From positions 783,466-847,465 of the forward strand of contig NZ_BMYD01000001.1 in assembly GCF_014652095.1 (NCBI RefSeq): a stretch of DNA of 64,000 nucleotides, given 5' to 3'. Source of the DNA: Cognatilysobacter bugurensis. Its GTDB lineage: Bacteria > Pseudomonadota > Gammaproteobacteria > Xanthomonadales > Xanthomonadaceae. A program made the position numbers and the translations under genes. The notes beneath the pieces are model-generated. The model was not told where the DNA came from and did no database searches. It saw only the letters and a list, made by a program, of their open reading frames with translations. Below, in pieces: positions 51,667 through 62,810 of the stretch (its first letter is position 1; each line of letters starts with the position of its first letter).

Positions 51667-53349
51667 ATGCTCTCCCATCTCTCGCTCAAACAGTTCGCCG
51701 TCGTCGACGCCGCGGACCTCGCATTCGGCCCCGGCCTCACCGTGATCTCGGGTGAAACCGGCGCCGGCAAGTCGCTGCTCGTCGACGCGCTCGGCCTGCT
51801 GTCGGGCGTGCGCGCCGACAGCGGCGTGGTCCGCCACGGCGCGGATCGCGCGGAACTGGTCGGCGAATTCGATCTTTCCGACGCGCCGCTGGCGCGCGAA
51901 TGGCTTCGCGAGCAGGAACTCGACGACGGTGACGAAACCGACGCGGTGCGCTGCATCGTGCGTCGGATCGTCCGCGCCGACGGCGGCTCGCGCGCGTGGG
52001 TCAACGGGAGCCCGGTCACGCTGACGCAGCTCGGCGACCTCGCCGGCCGCTTGGCCGAAATCCACGGCCAGCACGAGCACCAGGCGCTCATGGCGCGCCC
52101 GAGCCAGCTTGCGCTGCTCGACGCGTTCGGTCGCACGGACGCGCTGCGCGCTGAAGTCGCTGCGGCGGCTCGTCGCTGGACGTCGTTGCTGCGCGAACGC
52201 GATGCGCTGCAGGCGCGAGGCGACGTGACCGAGCGCATCGAATGGCTCACGCACCAGCACGCCGAGCTCGAACGCGACGCGCTGGAGCCGGAGGCACTGG
52301 CGAAGCTGCTCGCGGAGCACCGGCGCCACGGGCACGCGTCCGACCTGATCTCGGCCTGCGAGCTCGCCGCCGCTCGCCTTGGCGGTGAAGAAGGCCCGTC
52401 GGTGTCGCGGACGGTGCAGCAGGCCCGCAACGAGCTGCAGCGCGTCACCGAGCACGAGCCGCGGCTCGGCGAGGTCGACGCCATGCTCGACAACGCAGTG
52501 ATCCAGCTCGACGAGGCGCTCGCACTGCTCGATCGCGTGCGCAGCGACCTCGATCTCGATCCCGCATCGCTCGAGGCGCTGGATCGGCAACTCGGGCGCG
52601 TGCACGAACTCGCACGCAAGCACCGCGTTACGCCTGAGAACCTGGCGGCGCGGCGCGACGAGATCGCAAGCGAGCTCGAAGAGCTCGCCGGCGCGACGAC
52701 ACGGCTGGAAACTCTGGACGCCGACATCGCCCGCGCTCGCGACGCCTGGCGCGCCGCGGCCGATCGCCTGGGTGCTGCGCGACGCTCGGCGGCGCAAGAG
52801 CTGTCGACGTCGACCACCGCGATCATCGCCGAGCTCGGCATGGGCGGTGGCCGCTTCGACATCGAGTTCGAGGCGCTCGGTGACGAGCGGCCGGACCCGA
52901 ACGGCGCCGAGCGCGTCGAGTTTCTCGTTGCGGCCAACCCCGGACAGCCGGCGCGCGCGCTGCGCAAGGTCGCGTCGGGCGGCGAGCTGTCACGCATCTC
53001 GCTCGCGATCGAAGTGGCCTCGCTCGGGCTGGACGCGGTGCCGACGATGGTGTTCGACGAGGTCGACACCGGCATCGGCGGCGCCGTCGCGCATATCGTC
53101 GGACAGAAGCTGCGCGCGCTCGGGGCACGACGGCAGGTGCTGTGCGTCACCCACCTGCCGCAGGTCGCGGCGCACGGGCACGCGCACTACCGCGTGAGCA
53201 AGTCTGCGCAAGCGGGCGTCACCGTCAGCGCCGTGCAGGTGCTGGACGGGCGCCAGCGCGAAGAGGAAATCGCGCGGATGATCGGCGGCGTCGAACTCAC
53301 GCGCGAAGCCCGCGCGGCGGCGAAGCGCCTGCTCGCGGACGTCGACTGA
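51667..53349 (+). CDS. recN: DNA repair protein RecN (SMC-like ATPase)
   Basis: 560 residues. RecN acts early in double-strand-break repair. Walker A GETGAGKSLL is at about 30-39. Two long coiled-coil segments (about 150-370) flank a central region. The ABC signature is in VASGGELSRISLAIEV and Walker B in TMVFDEVDTGIGG. QVLCVTHLPQVAAHG carries the D-loop/H-loop region. The gene is divergent from hrcA, an arrangement found in many proteobacteria. In E. coli recN is LexA-controlled, but I see no clear SOS box in the 136-base gap. Confidence 0.97.
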   Translation: MLSHLSLKQFAVVDAADLAFGPGLTVISGETGAGKSLLVDALGLLSGVRADSGVVRHGADRAELVGEFDLSDAPLAREWLREQELDDGDETDAVRCIVRRIVRADGGSRAWVNGSPVTLTQLGDLAGRLAEIHGQHEHQALMARPSQLALLDAFGRTDALRAEVAAAARRWTSLLRERDALQARGDVTERIEWLTHQHAELERDALEPEALAKLLAEHRRHGHASDLISACELAAARLGGEEGPSVSRTVQQARNELQRVTEHEPRLGEVDAMLDNAVIQLDEALALLDRVRSDLDLDPASLEALDRQLGRVHELARKHRVTPENLAARRDEIASELEELAGATTRLETLDADIARARDAWRAAADRLGAARRSAAQELSTSTTAIIAELGMGGGRFDIEFEALGDERPDPNGAERVEFLVAANPGQPARALRKVASGGELSRISLAIEVASLGLDAVPTMVFDEVDTGIGGAVAHIVGQKLRALGARRQVLCVTHLPQVAAHGHAHYRVSKSAQAGVTVSAVQVLDGRQREEEIARMIGGVELTREARAAAKRLLADVD

Positions 53350-53366
53350 CATCCGCCCCTGTGGTG

Positions 53367-53386
53367 CCCGCGGCGCGGGCCGCGGG
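53367..53386. terminator. 8-bp hairpin between convergent recN and the feo operon
   Basis: CCCGCGGC (53367-53374) and GCCGCGGG (53379-53386) pair around GCGG in the 57-base gap between stop codons. No T run on either side. Confidence 0.4.
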
Positions 53387-53406
53387 TGATGCGCGTGCCT
53401 GGGAGT

Positions 53407-53643
53407 TCAGTCGCCGCCCGGGCCGCATCCATTGCAACTGCCGCATGCGCCGGCTGATGCAGACGGCGTCGGCGCCAGGCGTCGAGCAAGGCCCGCGTGG
53501 CCGGCGCGCAGCAGCCGTGATGCGGCCGCGAGGCGCAACCGATCCACCGCGCCCGGCCATTGGCGACGCACGAGATAGCCCGCGCTTGCCGTGGCAGCCG
53601 CGGCAATGAGCGTGTGCTGCAGTGCCGGGTCGATCGCGAGCAT
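53407..53643 (-). CDS. Small FeoB-associated Cys-rich membrane protein, 78 aa
   Basis: 78 residues. The ATG at 53643 overlaps the feoB stop by one base (TGATG), so it is translated with feoB. One hydrophobic segment near the N-terminus (TLIAAAATASAGYLVRRQW) suggests a single membrane anchor. An Arg-rich amphipathic middle follows, and a cysteine cluster ends the protein (GACGSCNGCGPGG). Small proteins with a membrane helix and C-terminal Cys cluster are found after feoB in many bacteria, and similar ones occur in xanthomonads. The cysteines may bind iron and take the place of FeoC, but this is unproven. Confidence 0.8.
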   Translation of the reverse strand: MLAIDPALQHTLIAAAATASAGYLVRRQWPGAVDRLRLAAASRLLRAGHAGLARRLAPTPSASAGACGSCNGCGPGGD

Positions 53644-55514
53644 CAGCCAGCCCCGAGCAAAACGGCGAGTTGGTACGTCAGCAGCGACGCAAGGTACGCC
53701 AGGCCGAACAGGTAGCCCGCCGCGATCGCCACCTGCTTCCACGAGTGGGTCTCGCGACGAATCGTCGCAAGCGTCGAGAGGCACTGCGGCGCGTAGACGA
53801 ACCATACGAGCAACGACAACGCAGTGGCCAGCGACCACGTGTCGGTGATGATGGGCGTGAGCAGCTCGGTCGCCGCGCTTTCGTCGGCGGCCTGCAGCGC
53901 GTAGACGGTCGCAAGCGACGACACCGCGACTTCACGCGCCGCGAGCCCGGGGATGAGCGCAATGCAGATCTGCCAGTTGAAGCCGAGCGGCGCGAAGAAC
54001 GCGGTCATCGCGTGGCCGATCCGCCCCGCGAAGCTGTAGTCGATCGCCGGGCCGGGGGCGCCCACCGGCGGGGCCGGGAACGACAGCAGCACCCACAGCA
54101 GCACCGTCATCGCGAGGATGATGCCGCCCACACGCCGCAGGAAGATCCACGCGCGCTCCCACAAGCCGATCAGCAGATCGCGCGGATGCGGTACGCGGTA
54201 CGACGGCAGTTCCAGCAGCAGCGCGTGCTCGCTCTTGTCGTGCCGCCACTTTTTCATGACCCACGACACCGCAAGCGCGCTCGCGATGCCCGCGGCGTAG
54301 AGCGCGAACAGCACCAGGCCCTGCAGGTTGAACACGCCCCAGACCTGCTGCTGCGGGATGAACGCGCCGATGAGCAGCGCGTATACCGGCAGCCGCGCCG
54401 AGCACGTCATGAGCGGCGCCACGAGGATCGTCGTGAGCCGGTCGCGCGGGTCCTGGATCGTACGGGTCGCCATGATCCCCGGAATCGCGCAGGCGAAGCT
54501 CGATAGCAGCGGGATGAACGAGCGGCCCGACAGCCCGGCCTTCGCCATCGTGCGGTCGAGCAGGAACGCAGCGCGCGGCAGATACCCCGTCTCCTCGAGC
54601 ACGAGGATGAACGCGAACAGGATCAGGATCTGCGGCAGGAACACGATCACGCCGCCGAGGCCGGCGATGATGCCGTCCATGAGCAGGCTGCGCAGCGGCC
54701 CTTCGGCGAGGGCCCCTTCCACGCCACTTGCGACCAGCGCCGTGCCGGCCTCGATGAGGTCCATCATCGGCGTCGCCCAGGCGTACACCGCCTGGAAGAT
54801 CAGGAACATCACGACCGCGAGCGTCGCGAGGCCGAGCACCGGGTGCAGCAACCAGCGGTCGAGCGCGTCGTCGATCTCCGCCGTGCGCCGCGGCATCGTG
54901 ACCGTGGCTGCGATCAAACGACGCGTTTCCTCGTGCAGGCGCTCGCCATCCGCGTCTGCCGCGGCGCTCTGCGCGGGCGTCGCCGGTGCCGGGCCCGCGG
55001 CCACCGCGTCGAGGCGCGCGACCAGCTCGCGTGCACCGTCGCGCCGCACGGCCACCGTCGGCACGACCGGCACGCCGATCTCGTGTTCCAGCGCTTCAAG
55101 ATCCACGTGGATTCCGCGGCGCCGCGCCGCATCCATCATGTTGACCGCGAGCACCATCGGCCGGCCAAGCGCGCGCACTTCGAGCGCGAAGCGCAGATGC
55201 AGGCGCAGGTTCGTCGCGTCGACGACACAAACGATGACGTCCGGCGCTGGCTCGCCCGGGTAATGGCCACGGCACAGGTCGCGCGTCACCGCCTCGTCCA
55301 GGCTGGCGGCGTGGAAGCTGTAAGCACCGGGCAGATCGAGCAACGCGTACTCACGGCCCGACGGCGCGAGGAACCGCCCCTCCTTGCGCTCAACCGTGAC
55401 ACCGGCGTAATTCGCCACTTTCTGGCGGCTGCCGGTCAGCAGGTTGAACAGCGCGGTCTTTCCGCAGTTCGGGTTGCCGACGAGCGCGAGGCGCAGCGCG
55501 GTCGTGGCGCTCAC
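53643..55514 (-). CDS. feoB: Ferrous iron transport protein B
   Basis: 623 residues from a GTG that overlaps the feoA stop (GTGA). FeoB imports Fe(II) through the inner membrane. The N-terminal GTPase has G1 GNPNCGKTALF (13-23), G3 DLPGAYS and G4 NMMD. A helical insertion domain follows. The membrane part has about nine helices with the two gate regions; ALIPGLAAREVAVSSLATVY is the second. It is shorter than E. coli FeoB (773) but matches the compact form seen in many proteobacteria. Probably controlled by Fur through the site at 55794-55813. Confidence 0.95.
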   Translation of the reverse strand: MSATTALRLALVGNPNCGKTALFNLLTGSRQKVANYAGVTVERKEGRFLAPSGREYALLDLPGAYSFHAASLDEAVTRDLCRGHYPGEPAPDVIVCVVDATNLRLHLRFALEVRALGRPMVLAVNMMDAARRRGIHVDLEALEHEIGVPVVPTVAVRRDGARELVARLDAVAAGPAPATPAQSAAADADGERLHEETRRLIAATVTMPRRTAEIDDALDRWLLHPVLGLATLAVVMFLIFQAVYAWATPMMDLIEAGTALVASGVEGALAEGPLRSLLMDGIIAGLGGVIVFLPQILILFAFILVLEETGYLPRAAFLLDRTMAKAGLSGRSFIPLLSSFACAIPGIMATRTIQDPRDRLTTILVAPLMTCSARLPVYALLIGAFIPQQQVWGVFNLQGLVLFALYAAGIASALAVSWVMKKWRHDKSEHALLLELPSYRVPHPRDLLIGLWERAWIFLRRVGGIILAMTVLLWVLLSFPAPPVGAPGPAIDYSFAGRIGHAMTAFFAPLGFNWQICIALIPGLAAREVAVSSLATVYALQAADESAATELLTPIITDTWSLATALSLLVWFVYAPQCLSTLATIRRETHSWKQVAIAAGYLFGLAYLASLLTYQLAVLLGAG

Positions 55515-55762
55515 GCGAACGCCTCCGAGTCGACCGTCACCTCGATCCGCGCCGCCTCGCTGCGACGCAACGCGAACCGCGTGAAGCCGATCTGCACCAG
55601 CAGCGGCTCCGCGCCGACCGGCCCGGCCGCGACGATCTCGACCCGCTCGCCGCGCACAAAGCCCAGTTCACGGAGGCGGCGCGCGATCGCGTCGTTCGGG
55701 ACGGCGTCGGCGACGCCCTCGACCGTCGCCGCAACGCGGCGCGGCAGTTCGGACAACTTCAA
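55511..55762 (-). CDS. feoA: Ferrous iron transport protein A
   Basis: 83 residues if it starts at the TTG at 55762. That start gives the classical FeoA N-terminus (M)KLSELPRR, and there is no ATG or GTG nearby in this frame. FeoA is a small SH3-like cytoplasmic protein that supports FeoB. RLRELGFVRGERVEIVAAGP and FALRRSEAARIEV are typical. The stop overlaps the feoB start. The frame stays open for kilobases upstream, but that is the antisense of the leucine-degradation genes. An AGG lies about 7 bases before the TTG. Confidence 0.85.
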   Translation of the reverse strand: MKLSELPRRVAATVEGVADAVPNDAIARRLRELGFVRGERVEIVAAGPVGAEPLLVQIGFTRFALRRSEAARIEVTVDSEAFA

Positions 55763-55793
55763 GGGGACACCTGCCGCCGGGCCTCGGCGCGCC

Positions 55794-55813
55794 AAATGGG
55801 AATCGTTCTTAAT
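55794..55813. promoter_or_regulatory. Fur-box-like sequence upstream of feoA
   Basis: On the minus strand ATTAAGAACGATTCCCATTT matches the palindromic Fur consensus AATGAGAATGATTCTCATTT at 16 of 20 positions. It lies 32 bases upstream of the feoA start and 79 bases before the crotonase start. It is AT-rich within a very GC-rich surround. Confidence 0.65.
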
Positions 55814-55891
55814 ACTACCACCGGCGCGCCAGGCAACGTCGGTGCGGCCCAGCTGGCTATCATCGGCGGCATCGATGATCCAGGAACCGCC

Positions 55892-56683
55892 GTGAGCCAT
55901 CCCCTGCTGAGTCTGCGCGAGGGCCCTGTCGCCCGCCTGCGCCTGAACCGCCCGGAGCTGCATAACGCTTTCGACGCGCGGCTGATTGCCGCGCTCACCG
56001 GCGCGCTGACCGCGGTCGCCGGCGACCCGCACGTGCGCGTCGTGATCCTCGAAGGCGAAGGCGCGTCGTTCTCCGCCGGCGCGGACCTGAACTGGATGCG
56101 CGGCATGGCCGCCGCAGGCGAGGACGAGAACCGGGACGACGCGCTCGCGCTCGCCCGGCTCATGCGCACGCTCGACGAACTCCCGAAGCCGACGATCGCG
56201 CGCGTCCACGGCGCGGCATTCGGCGGCGGCGTCGGCCTCGTCGCCTGCTGCGACATCGCGATCGGCGCGCCCGCCGCGAAGTTCGGCCTGACCGAGAGCA
56301 AGCTCGGCCTGCTGCCGGCGGTGATTTCGCCGTACGTGGTCGAGGCGATCGGCCCGCGCGAAGCCCGGCGCTGGTTTGCGACGGCGGAGATCTTCGGCGC
56401 CGACGTGGCACACCGGCTCGGCCTGCTGCACGAGGTGGTCGCGGAGGAGGACCTCGACGCCACCGTGCAGCGGCAGGTCGACCTGTTGCTGAAAGCCGGT
56501 CCGCACGCCGCTGCGCAGGCCAAGGCGCTCGTCCGTCGAGTCGCACAGACGACGGACCGCGACACGCTCGACGCCGACAACGCCGCGTTGATCGCGCGAC
56601 TGCGCGTGTCCGAAGAAGGCCAGGAAGGCCTCGGGGCCTTCCTCGACAAGCGCAAACCGCGCTGGTGCGTGCCCGAAGCATGA
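55892..56683 (+). CDS. liuC: Enoyl-CoA hydratase/isomerase family protein, probable methylglutaconyl-CoA hydratase
   Basis: 263 residues from the GTG at 55892, which has AGGA 6 bases upstream; the frame is open to 55796 but through the feo promoter. Crotonase fold: LEGEGASFSAGADLNWMRGM gives one oxyanion-hole residue, HGAAFGGGVGLVACCDIAIG the other, and FGLTESKLGLLPA the catalytic Glu region. The next genes encode the acetyl/propionyl/methylcrotonyl-type biotin carboxylase and HMG-CoA lyase. The most likely role is therefore hydration of 3-methylglutaconyl-CoA to HMG-CoA in leucine breakdown. General crotonase is certain; the specific substrate is inferred from neighbours. Confidence 0.85.
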   Translation: MSHPLLSLREGPVARLRLNRPELHNAFDARLIAALTGALTAVAGDPHVRVVILEGEGASFSAGADLNWMRGMAAAGEDENRDDALALARLMRTLDELPKPTIARVHGAAFGGGVGLVACCDIAIGAPAAKFGLTESKLGLLPAVISPYVVEAIGPREARRWFATAEIFGADVAHRLGLLHEVVAEEDLDATVQRQVDLLLKAGPHAAAQAKALVRRVAQTTDRDTLDADNAALIARLRVSEEGQEGLGAFLDKRKPRWCVPEA

Positions 56684-56824
56684 CGCTCCCGGGACTGGCC
56701 GCGGCCGCCAATACGGCCGCGTGCAAGCGCTCGACACGTCTGTTCTGAAACAATGCCGCGCCGTCGCATCGACGACGTCGCCTCCCTGCCTTGCCCGCTC
56801 GATCGGGCCCGAGTGAAAGCGCGC

Positions 56825-58818
<1,994 letters not shown>

Positions 58819-58822
<4 letters not shown>

Positions 58823-59709
58823 GTGAGTCCGTTCGCATCGTTGAAGTCGGCCCGCGCGACGGGCTGCAGAACGAGAAAACCTTCGTGTCGACGGCCGACA
58901 AGATCGCGCTCATCGATCGCCTCGCCGCGACCGGCCTGCGCAGCATCGAGGCCACGAGTTTCGTGAGCCCGAAGTGGGTGCCCCAGCTCGCCGATGCCAC
59001 CGAGGTCTTCGCCGGCATCGAGCGCCGCACGGGCGTGTCGTACCCGGTGCTGGTGCCGAACCTGCAGGGCTACGAGCGGGCCCGTGCCGTCGGCGTCGAG
59101 GAAATCGCGGTTTTTTCTGCCGCGTCTGAAGCGTTCAACCGCAAGAACATCAACGCGTCGATCGACGAGTCGATCGCCCGCTTCGAGCCCGTGCTCGATC
59201 GCGCAAAGGCCGACGGCGTCCGCGTGCGCGGTTACGTGTCGACCGTACTCGGCTGTCCGTATCAGGGCGAGGTGCCGCTCGACGACGTGGTCCGCGTCAG
59301 CGTGCTCCTGCACCGCATGGGCTGCTATGAGGTCTCGCTGGGCGACACGATCGGCGTCGGCACACCGGGGAAGGCGCGTGCGATGGTGCGCGCCGTTGCG
59401 GCCGAAGTGCCGGTGGCGGCGCTCGCCGTGCATTTCCATGACACCTACGGCCAGGCGCTCGCGAACGTGCTCGCCTGCCTCGAGGACGGCGTGCGCGTGG
59501 TCGACGCGGCGGTGTCGGGGGCCGGCGGATGCCCGTATGCGACCGGCGCAAGCGGGAACGTGGCGACGGAAGACGTCGCGTACATGCTGCACGGCCTCGG
59601 TTTCGAGACCGGCGTTGACCTCGATGCGCTGGCCGAAACCGGCCGCTGGCTCGCCGGCCTGCTCGGCCGTGACACGGGCAGCAAGGTGGGGCGGGCCCTC
59701 GCGAAATGA
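58819..59709 (+). CDS. liuE: Hydroxymethylglutaryl-CoA lyase
   Basis: 296 residues. Splits HMG-CoA into acetyl-CoA and acetoacetate, the last step of leucine degradation. TIM-barrel HMGL family: VEVGPRDGLQNEKTFV (N-terminal, catalytic Arg and Asp), SVLGCPYQGEV, HFHDTYGQALANVLACLEDG (metal His), and the signature loop SGAGGCPYATGASGNVATED with the reactive Cys. The ATG overlaps the liuD stop, and its own stop overlaps the next gene, a GGDEF-EAL protein, as ATGA. Confidence 0.95.
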
Positions 59710-62258
59710 GTCGGCGCAGGTCGAATGCGCCGCCGGTGTCTGACGCCGCGGCTCTTGCATTGCTCGATCGCGTCATCGGCGAGGCCGACGTGACCGAGCA
59801 GGACCGCGAGACCCTCGCAGCGCTGCGAACACGCATCGCGGACGACGCGGCGCTCCCTGAGGCGCGGCCGTCGTATCGCGAGCTGTTCCAGGCGATGCCG
59901 GATCCCGTCACCGTGCTCGACTACGAAGGGAACGTCGTGGATCTCAACGACGCGGCCCTCGCGTCATTCGACCGCACGCGCGAGCAGATCATCGGGCGCC
60001 CGATTCACCAGGTGAATCCCGACCTGCCCCGCGAGCACATGGTGCCGGTGCGCGAAGCGCTCGATCGCCGCGAGAACTACCTCATCGAGGTCACGAACCG
60101 ACGCGCGGACGGCACACGCTTCCCGGTCGAAGTGCATTCCTCGCGCGTAGATGTCGATGGCCAGTCTTGGATCGTCGGAGTCGCCCGCGACCTCACCACG
60201 CGCCGTGGCGGCGAGCTGCGCTATCGCGAGCTCATGGAGCTCGTCGACAAGGGCATCCTGATCCGTGACGCGGACGATCGCGTGGTCCACGCGAACGCCG
60301 CCGCGATGCGCATGTTCGGGATCGGCGCAGGCGATGCGGTCGACGCGGTCTTTCGCCGCGAACAGTGGCTCGTGATCGATGAGAACGGACGCGAGCTCCG
60401 CGATGACGAACTCCCGCCCGTCGTCGCGCGTTGCACCGGGGGCGTGGTCGAAAGCACCGTGCTTGGCTACTACCACCGGGAGCGCCGCCGCCTGATCTGG
60501 GTGTCGGTGACCGCCGTGCCGCAGTTCGCCCCGGGGACCGACCGCGTCCAGCAGGTGATGACGCTGTTTTCCGACGTGACGGCGCTCAAGCGCGACAGCG
60601 CACTGTTCGACCGCGCGCAGGCGCTGGCGCACATCGGCGGCTGGGAATGGGAGCCGGGCCCGGACCGCCTGTACCTGACCGACGAGGCGCGTCGCATCCT
60701 CGGCCGCGACGAGCCCCTGGAATCAATGGAGGCGTTGCTCGGCGTGCTCGGCGACAGCGACCGCCGCTCGCTGCGCGCGGCGCTTGACGGCGCGATCGCG
60801 AGCGGAGAGCACGTCGATCTGGAGGTGCTGGCCTCGCGCGATGACGGGCACAGCGTGTGGATCCGCCTCATCGGCGAGAACGACGCACGTCAGGTGCTGC
60901 AGGCGCGCCTGACGGGCACGCTGCAGGACGTGACCGAGCGACGACAGGACGAAGAAACGCTGCGCGTGCAGGCGCGCACCGATCCGCTGACCACGCTGCT
61001 CAATCGCGATGCGCTGCTGTCGGAGCTGCAGGTCCGCCTTGCGGACCCGACGCAGTCCGGCGTCGCGGTGCTCTACATCGACCTCGACCGATTCAAGGTC
61101 GTCAACGACCTGCTCGGCCACGGCGCGGGCGACGGTCTGCTCGCGGCCGCCGCAAAGCGCATCCAGCATGCGGTCGGCAGCGAAGGGCTGACCGCGCGTT
61201 TCGGCGGCGACGAGTTCATCGTGATCTGCCACACCGCCGACGATGCGGAGCGACCGCAGCGGCTCGCGCAGGCGATCGTCGACGCATTCGACGCTAGCTT
61301 CCGCGTGCACACCGAAGACTTCAACATCACCGCCAGCATCGGTATTGCGGTGGCCGACGGCGGGCCGGTGTCGGCCGAGGCGTTGATCCAGAGCGCCGAC
61401 GCGGCGATGTTCGACAGCAAGCGACGCGGCCGCAACGGCTGGCAGCTGTTCACGGCGCGGCTGGCCGAAAAGCAGCAGCACCGCCTCGAGCTCGAGAACA
61501 AGATGCGGCGCGCAATCGAGCACGGTGAGTTCCGGCTCGTGTACCAGCCGCAGGTGGATCTCAATACCGGGCGCGTGATCGGCGCAGAAGCCCTGATCCG
61601 CTGGAAGAACAGCACGCTGGGCGAGATCCGACCGGACCGCTTCATCGACCATGCCGAGACCACCGGCGACATCGTCGGCATCGGCGGCTGGGCACTGCGC
61701 GAGGCGTGCAGGCAGATGCGCGAGTGGATCGACGCGGGGGTCGACGTGCCGCGCGTCGCAGTCAACGTGTCGTATCGCCAGTTCCTCGCGGAGGACCTGG
61801 TGGGCATCGTGCGCGACGCGCTCGCCGAATACGAACTGCCCGGCCCTGCGCTCGAGCTCGAGTTCACCGAGCGCGTGCTCATCGAAGACGTGCCGGACAC
61901 GCTGCGCGCGTTCCATGAGCTGCGCCAGCTTGGTGTCGCCCTGTCGATCGACGATTTCGGCGAAGGCTACAGCGCACTCAATTACCTGCGGCGCCTGCCG
62001 ATCCACGGCGTCAAAATCAGCAAGCTGTTCGTGCAGGGCGTGCCGGAGAACGCCTCCGACGTCGCGGTGTGCCGCGCGGTGGCCGGCATCGCACAGAGCC
62101 TCGGGCTGGACGTCGTTGCCGAAGGCGTCGAGAACGACGCGCAGCGCGAGTGCCTGCGCTCGATGGGCATCGGCGTTGGACAGGGCTATCTGTTCGCGCC
62201 AGCCCTGCAACCCGATGAAATCGAGGCACGCTACGGCCCCCTCGTGGAGACACGCTGA
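59706..62258 (+). CDS. PAS-PAS-PAS-GGDEF-EAL cyclic di-GMP turnover protein
   Basis: 850 residues, soluble. Three PAS-type sensor modules fill about 55-420: YRELFQAMPDPVTVLDYEGN, then RELMELVDKGILIRDADD, and a PAC-rich third (AQALAHIGGWEWEPGPDRLY). The GGDEF domain (about 425-585) has the intact active site RFGGDEFIVI. The EAL domain (about 600-845) has GAEALIRWKN, the DDFGEGYSALNYL loop and VVAEGVEN, all intact. Both synthesis and hydrolysis of cyclic di-GMP are possible. No DxLT-type phosphorylation or membrane segment is seen. It is translationally coupled to the leucine-degradation genes by a 4-base overlap. Confidence 0.93.
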   Translation: MSRRRSNAPPVSDAAALALLDRVIGEADVTEQDRETLAALRTRIADDAALPEARPSYRELFQAMPDPVTVLDYEGNVVDLNDAALASFDRTREQIIGRPIHQVNPDLPREHMVPVREALDRRENYLIEVTNRRADGTRFPVEVHSSRVDVDGQSWIVGVARDLTTRRGGELRYRELMELVDKGILIRDADDRVVHANAAAMRMFGIGAGDAVDAVFRREQWLVIDENGRELRDDELPPVVARCTGGVVESTVLGYYHRERRRLIWVSVTAVPQFAPGTDRVQQVMTLFSDVTALKRDSALFDRAQALAHIGGWEWEPGPDRLYLTDEARRILGRDEPLESMEALLGVLGDSDRRSLRAALDGAIASGEHVDLEVLASRDDGHSVWIRLIGENDARQVLQARLTGTLQDVTERRQDEETLRVQARTDPLTTLLNRDALLSELQVRLADPTQSGVAVLYIDLDRFKVVNDLLGHGAGDGLLAAAAKRIQHAVGSEGLTARFGGDEFIVICHTADDAERPQRLAQAIVDAFDASFRVHTEDFNITASIGIAVADGGPVSAEALIQSADAAMFDSKRRGRNGWQLFTARLAEKQQHRLELENKMRRAIEHGEFRLVYQPQVDLNTGRVIGAEALIRWKNSTLGEIRPDRFIDHAETTGDIVGIGGWALREACRQMREWIDAGVDVPRVAVNVSYRQFLAEDLVGIVRDALAEYELPGPALELEFTERVLIEDVPDTLRAFHELRQLGVALSIDDFGEGYSALNYLRRLPIHGVKISKLFVQGVPENASDVAVCRAVAGIAQSLGLDVVAEGVENDAQRECLRSMGIGVGQGYLFAPALQPDEIEARYGPLVETR

Positions 62259-62260
62259 CC

Positions 62261-62746
62261 ATGAATGCCTTCGAGATTCGCCCGATCCGCGCTGATGACG
62301 ATGCGACGATCGCCTCGATCATCCGCACCGTCATGCCCGAGTTCGGCGCCTGCGGTGCGGGCTTTGCGATCAACGATCCGGAAGTCGACTGGATGCACCG
62401 CGCGTACAACGCACCTCGCAGCGCCTACTTCGTCGTCGAACGCGAGGACCGGGTGTGCGGCGGCGCCGGCATCGCACCGCTGGAAGGCGGCGACGCGGAC
62501 ACCTGCGAACTGCGCAAGATGTATTTCCTGCCCGAACTGCGCGGCTTGGGCGCGGGCGCTGCGATGATGAGCCGGTGCCTTCAAGCCGCACGCGGCTTCG
62601 GATTCCGCCGTTGCTACATCGAAACCCTGACGGGCATGGATGCCGCAATGCGGCTGTATGAGCGCACGGGCTTCCGTCGCGTGGATGCGTCGCTGGGCGC
62701 AACCGGTCATGGCGGTTGCGACCGCTACTACGTTCTCGATCTCTGA
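62261..62746 (+). CDS. GNAT-family N-acetyltransferase
   Basis: 161 residues, begins 3 bases after the preceding stop. The GNAT fold is clear: MNAFEIRPIRADDDATIASI at the start, CELRKMYFLPELRGLGAGAA with the acetyl-CoA-binding R-x-x-G-x-G/A motif, and AAMRLYERTGFRRVDASLG at the end. The segment EFGACGAGFAINDPEVDWM is shared with a group of small proteobacterial acetyltransferases of unknown substrate. Close spacing suggests the same transcript as the upstream GGDEF-EAL gene. Confidence 0.88.
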   Translation: MNAFEIRPIRADDDATIASIIRTVMPEFGACGAGFAINDPEVDWMHRAYNAPRSAYFVVEREDRVCGGAGIAPLEGGDADTCELRKMYFLPELRGLGAGAAMMSRCLQAARGFGFRRCYIETLTGMDAAMRLYERTGFRRVDASLGATGHGGCDRYYVLDL

Positions 62747-62810
62747 CCGCTGCGCGCCCCGAACGGCGGCAGGGCTTAGAATCGCCCGCTTTCGGTCTCA
62801 GGAAGCGCCC

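Noticed and set aside
51531-53150. Upstream part of an 892-residue minus-strand frame ending in hrcA
   Set aside because: Ser/Arg-rich antisense of recN. HrcA similarity begins at the ATG at 51530.
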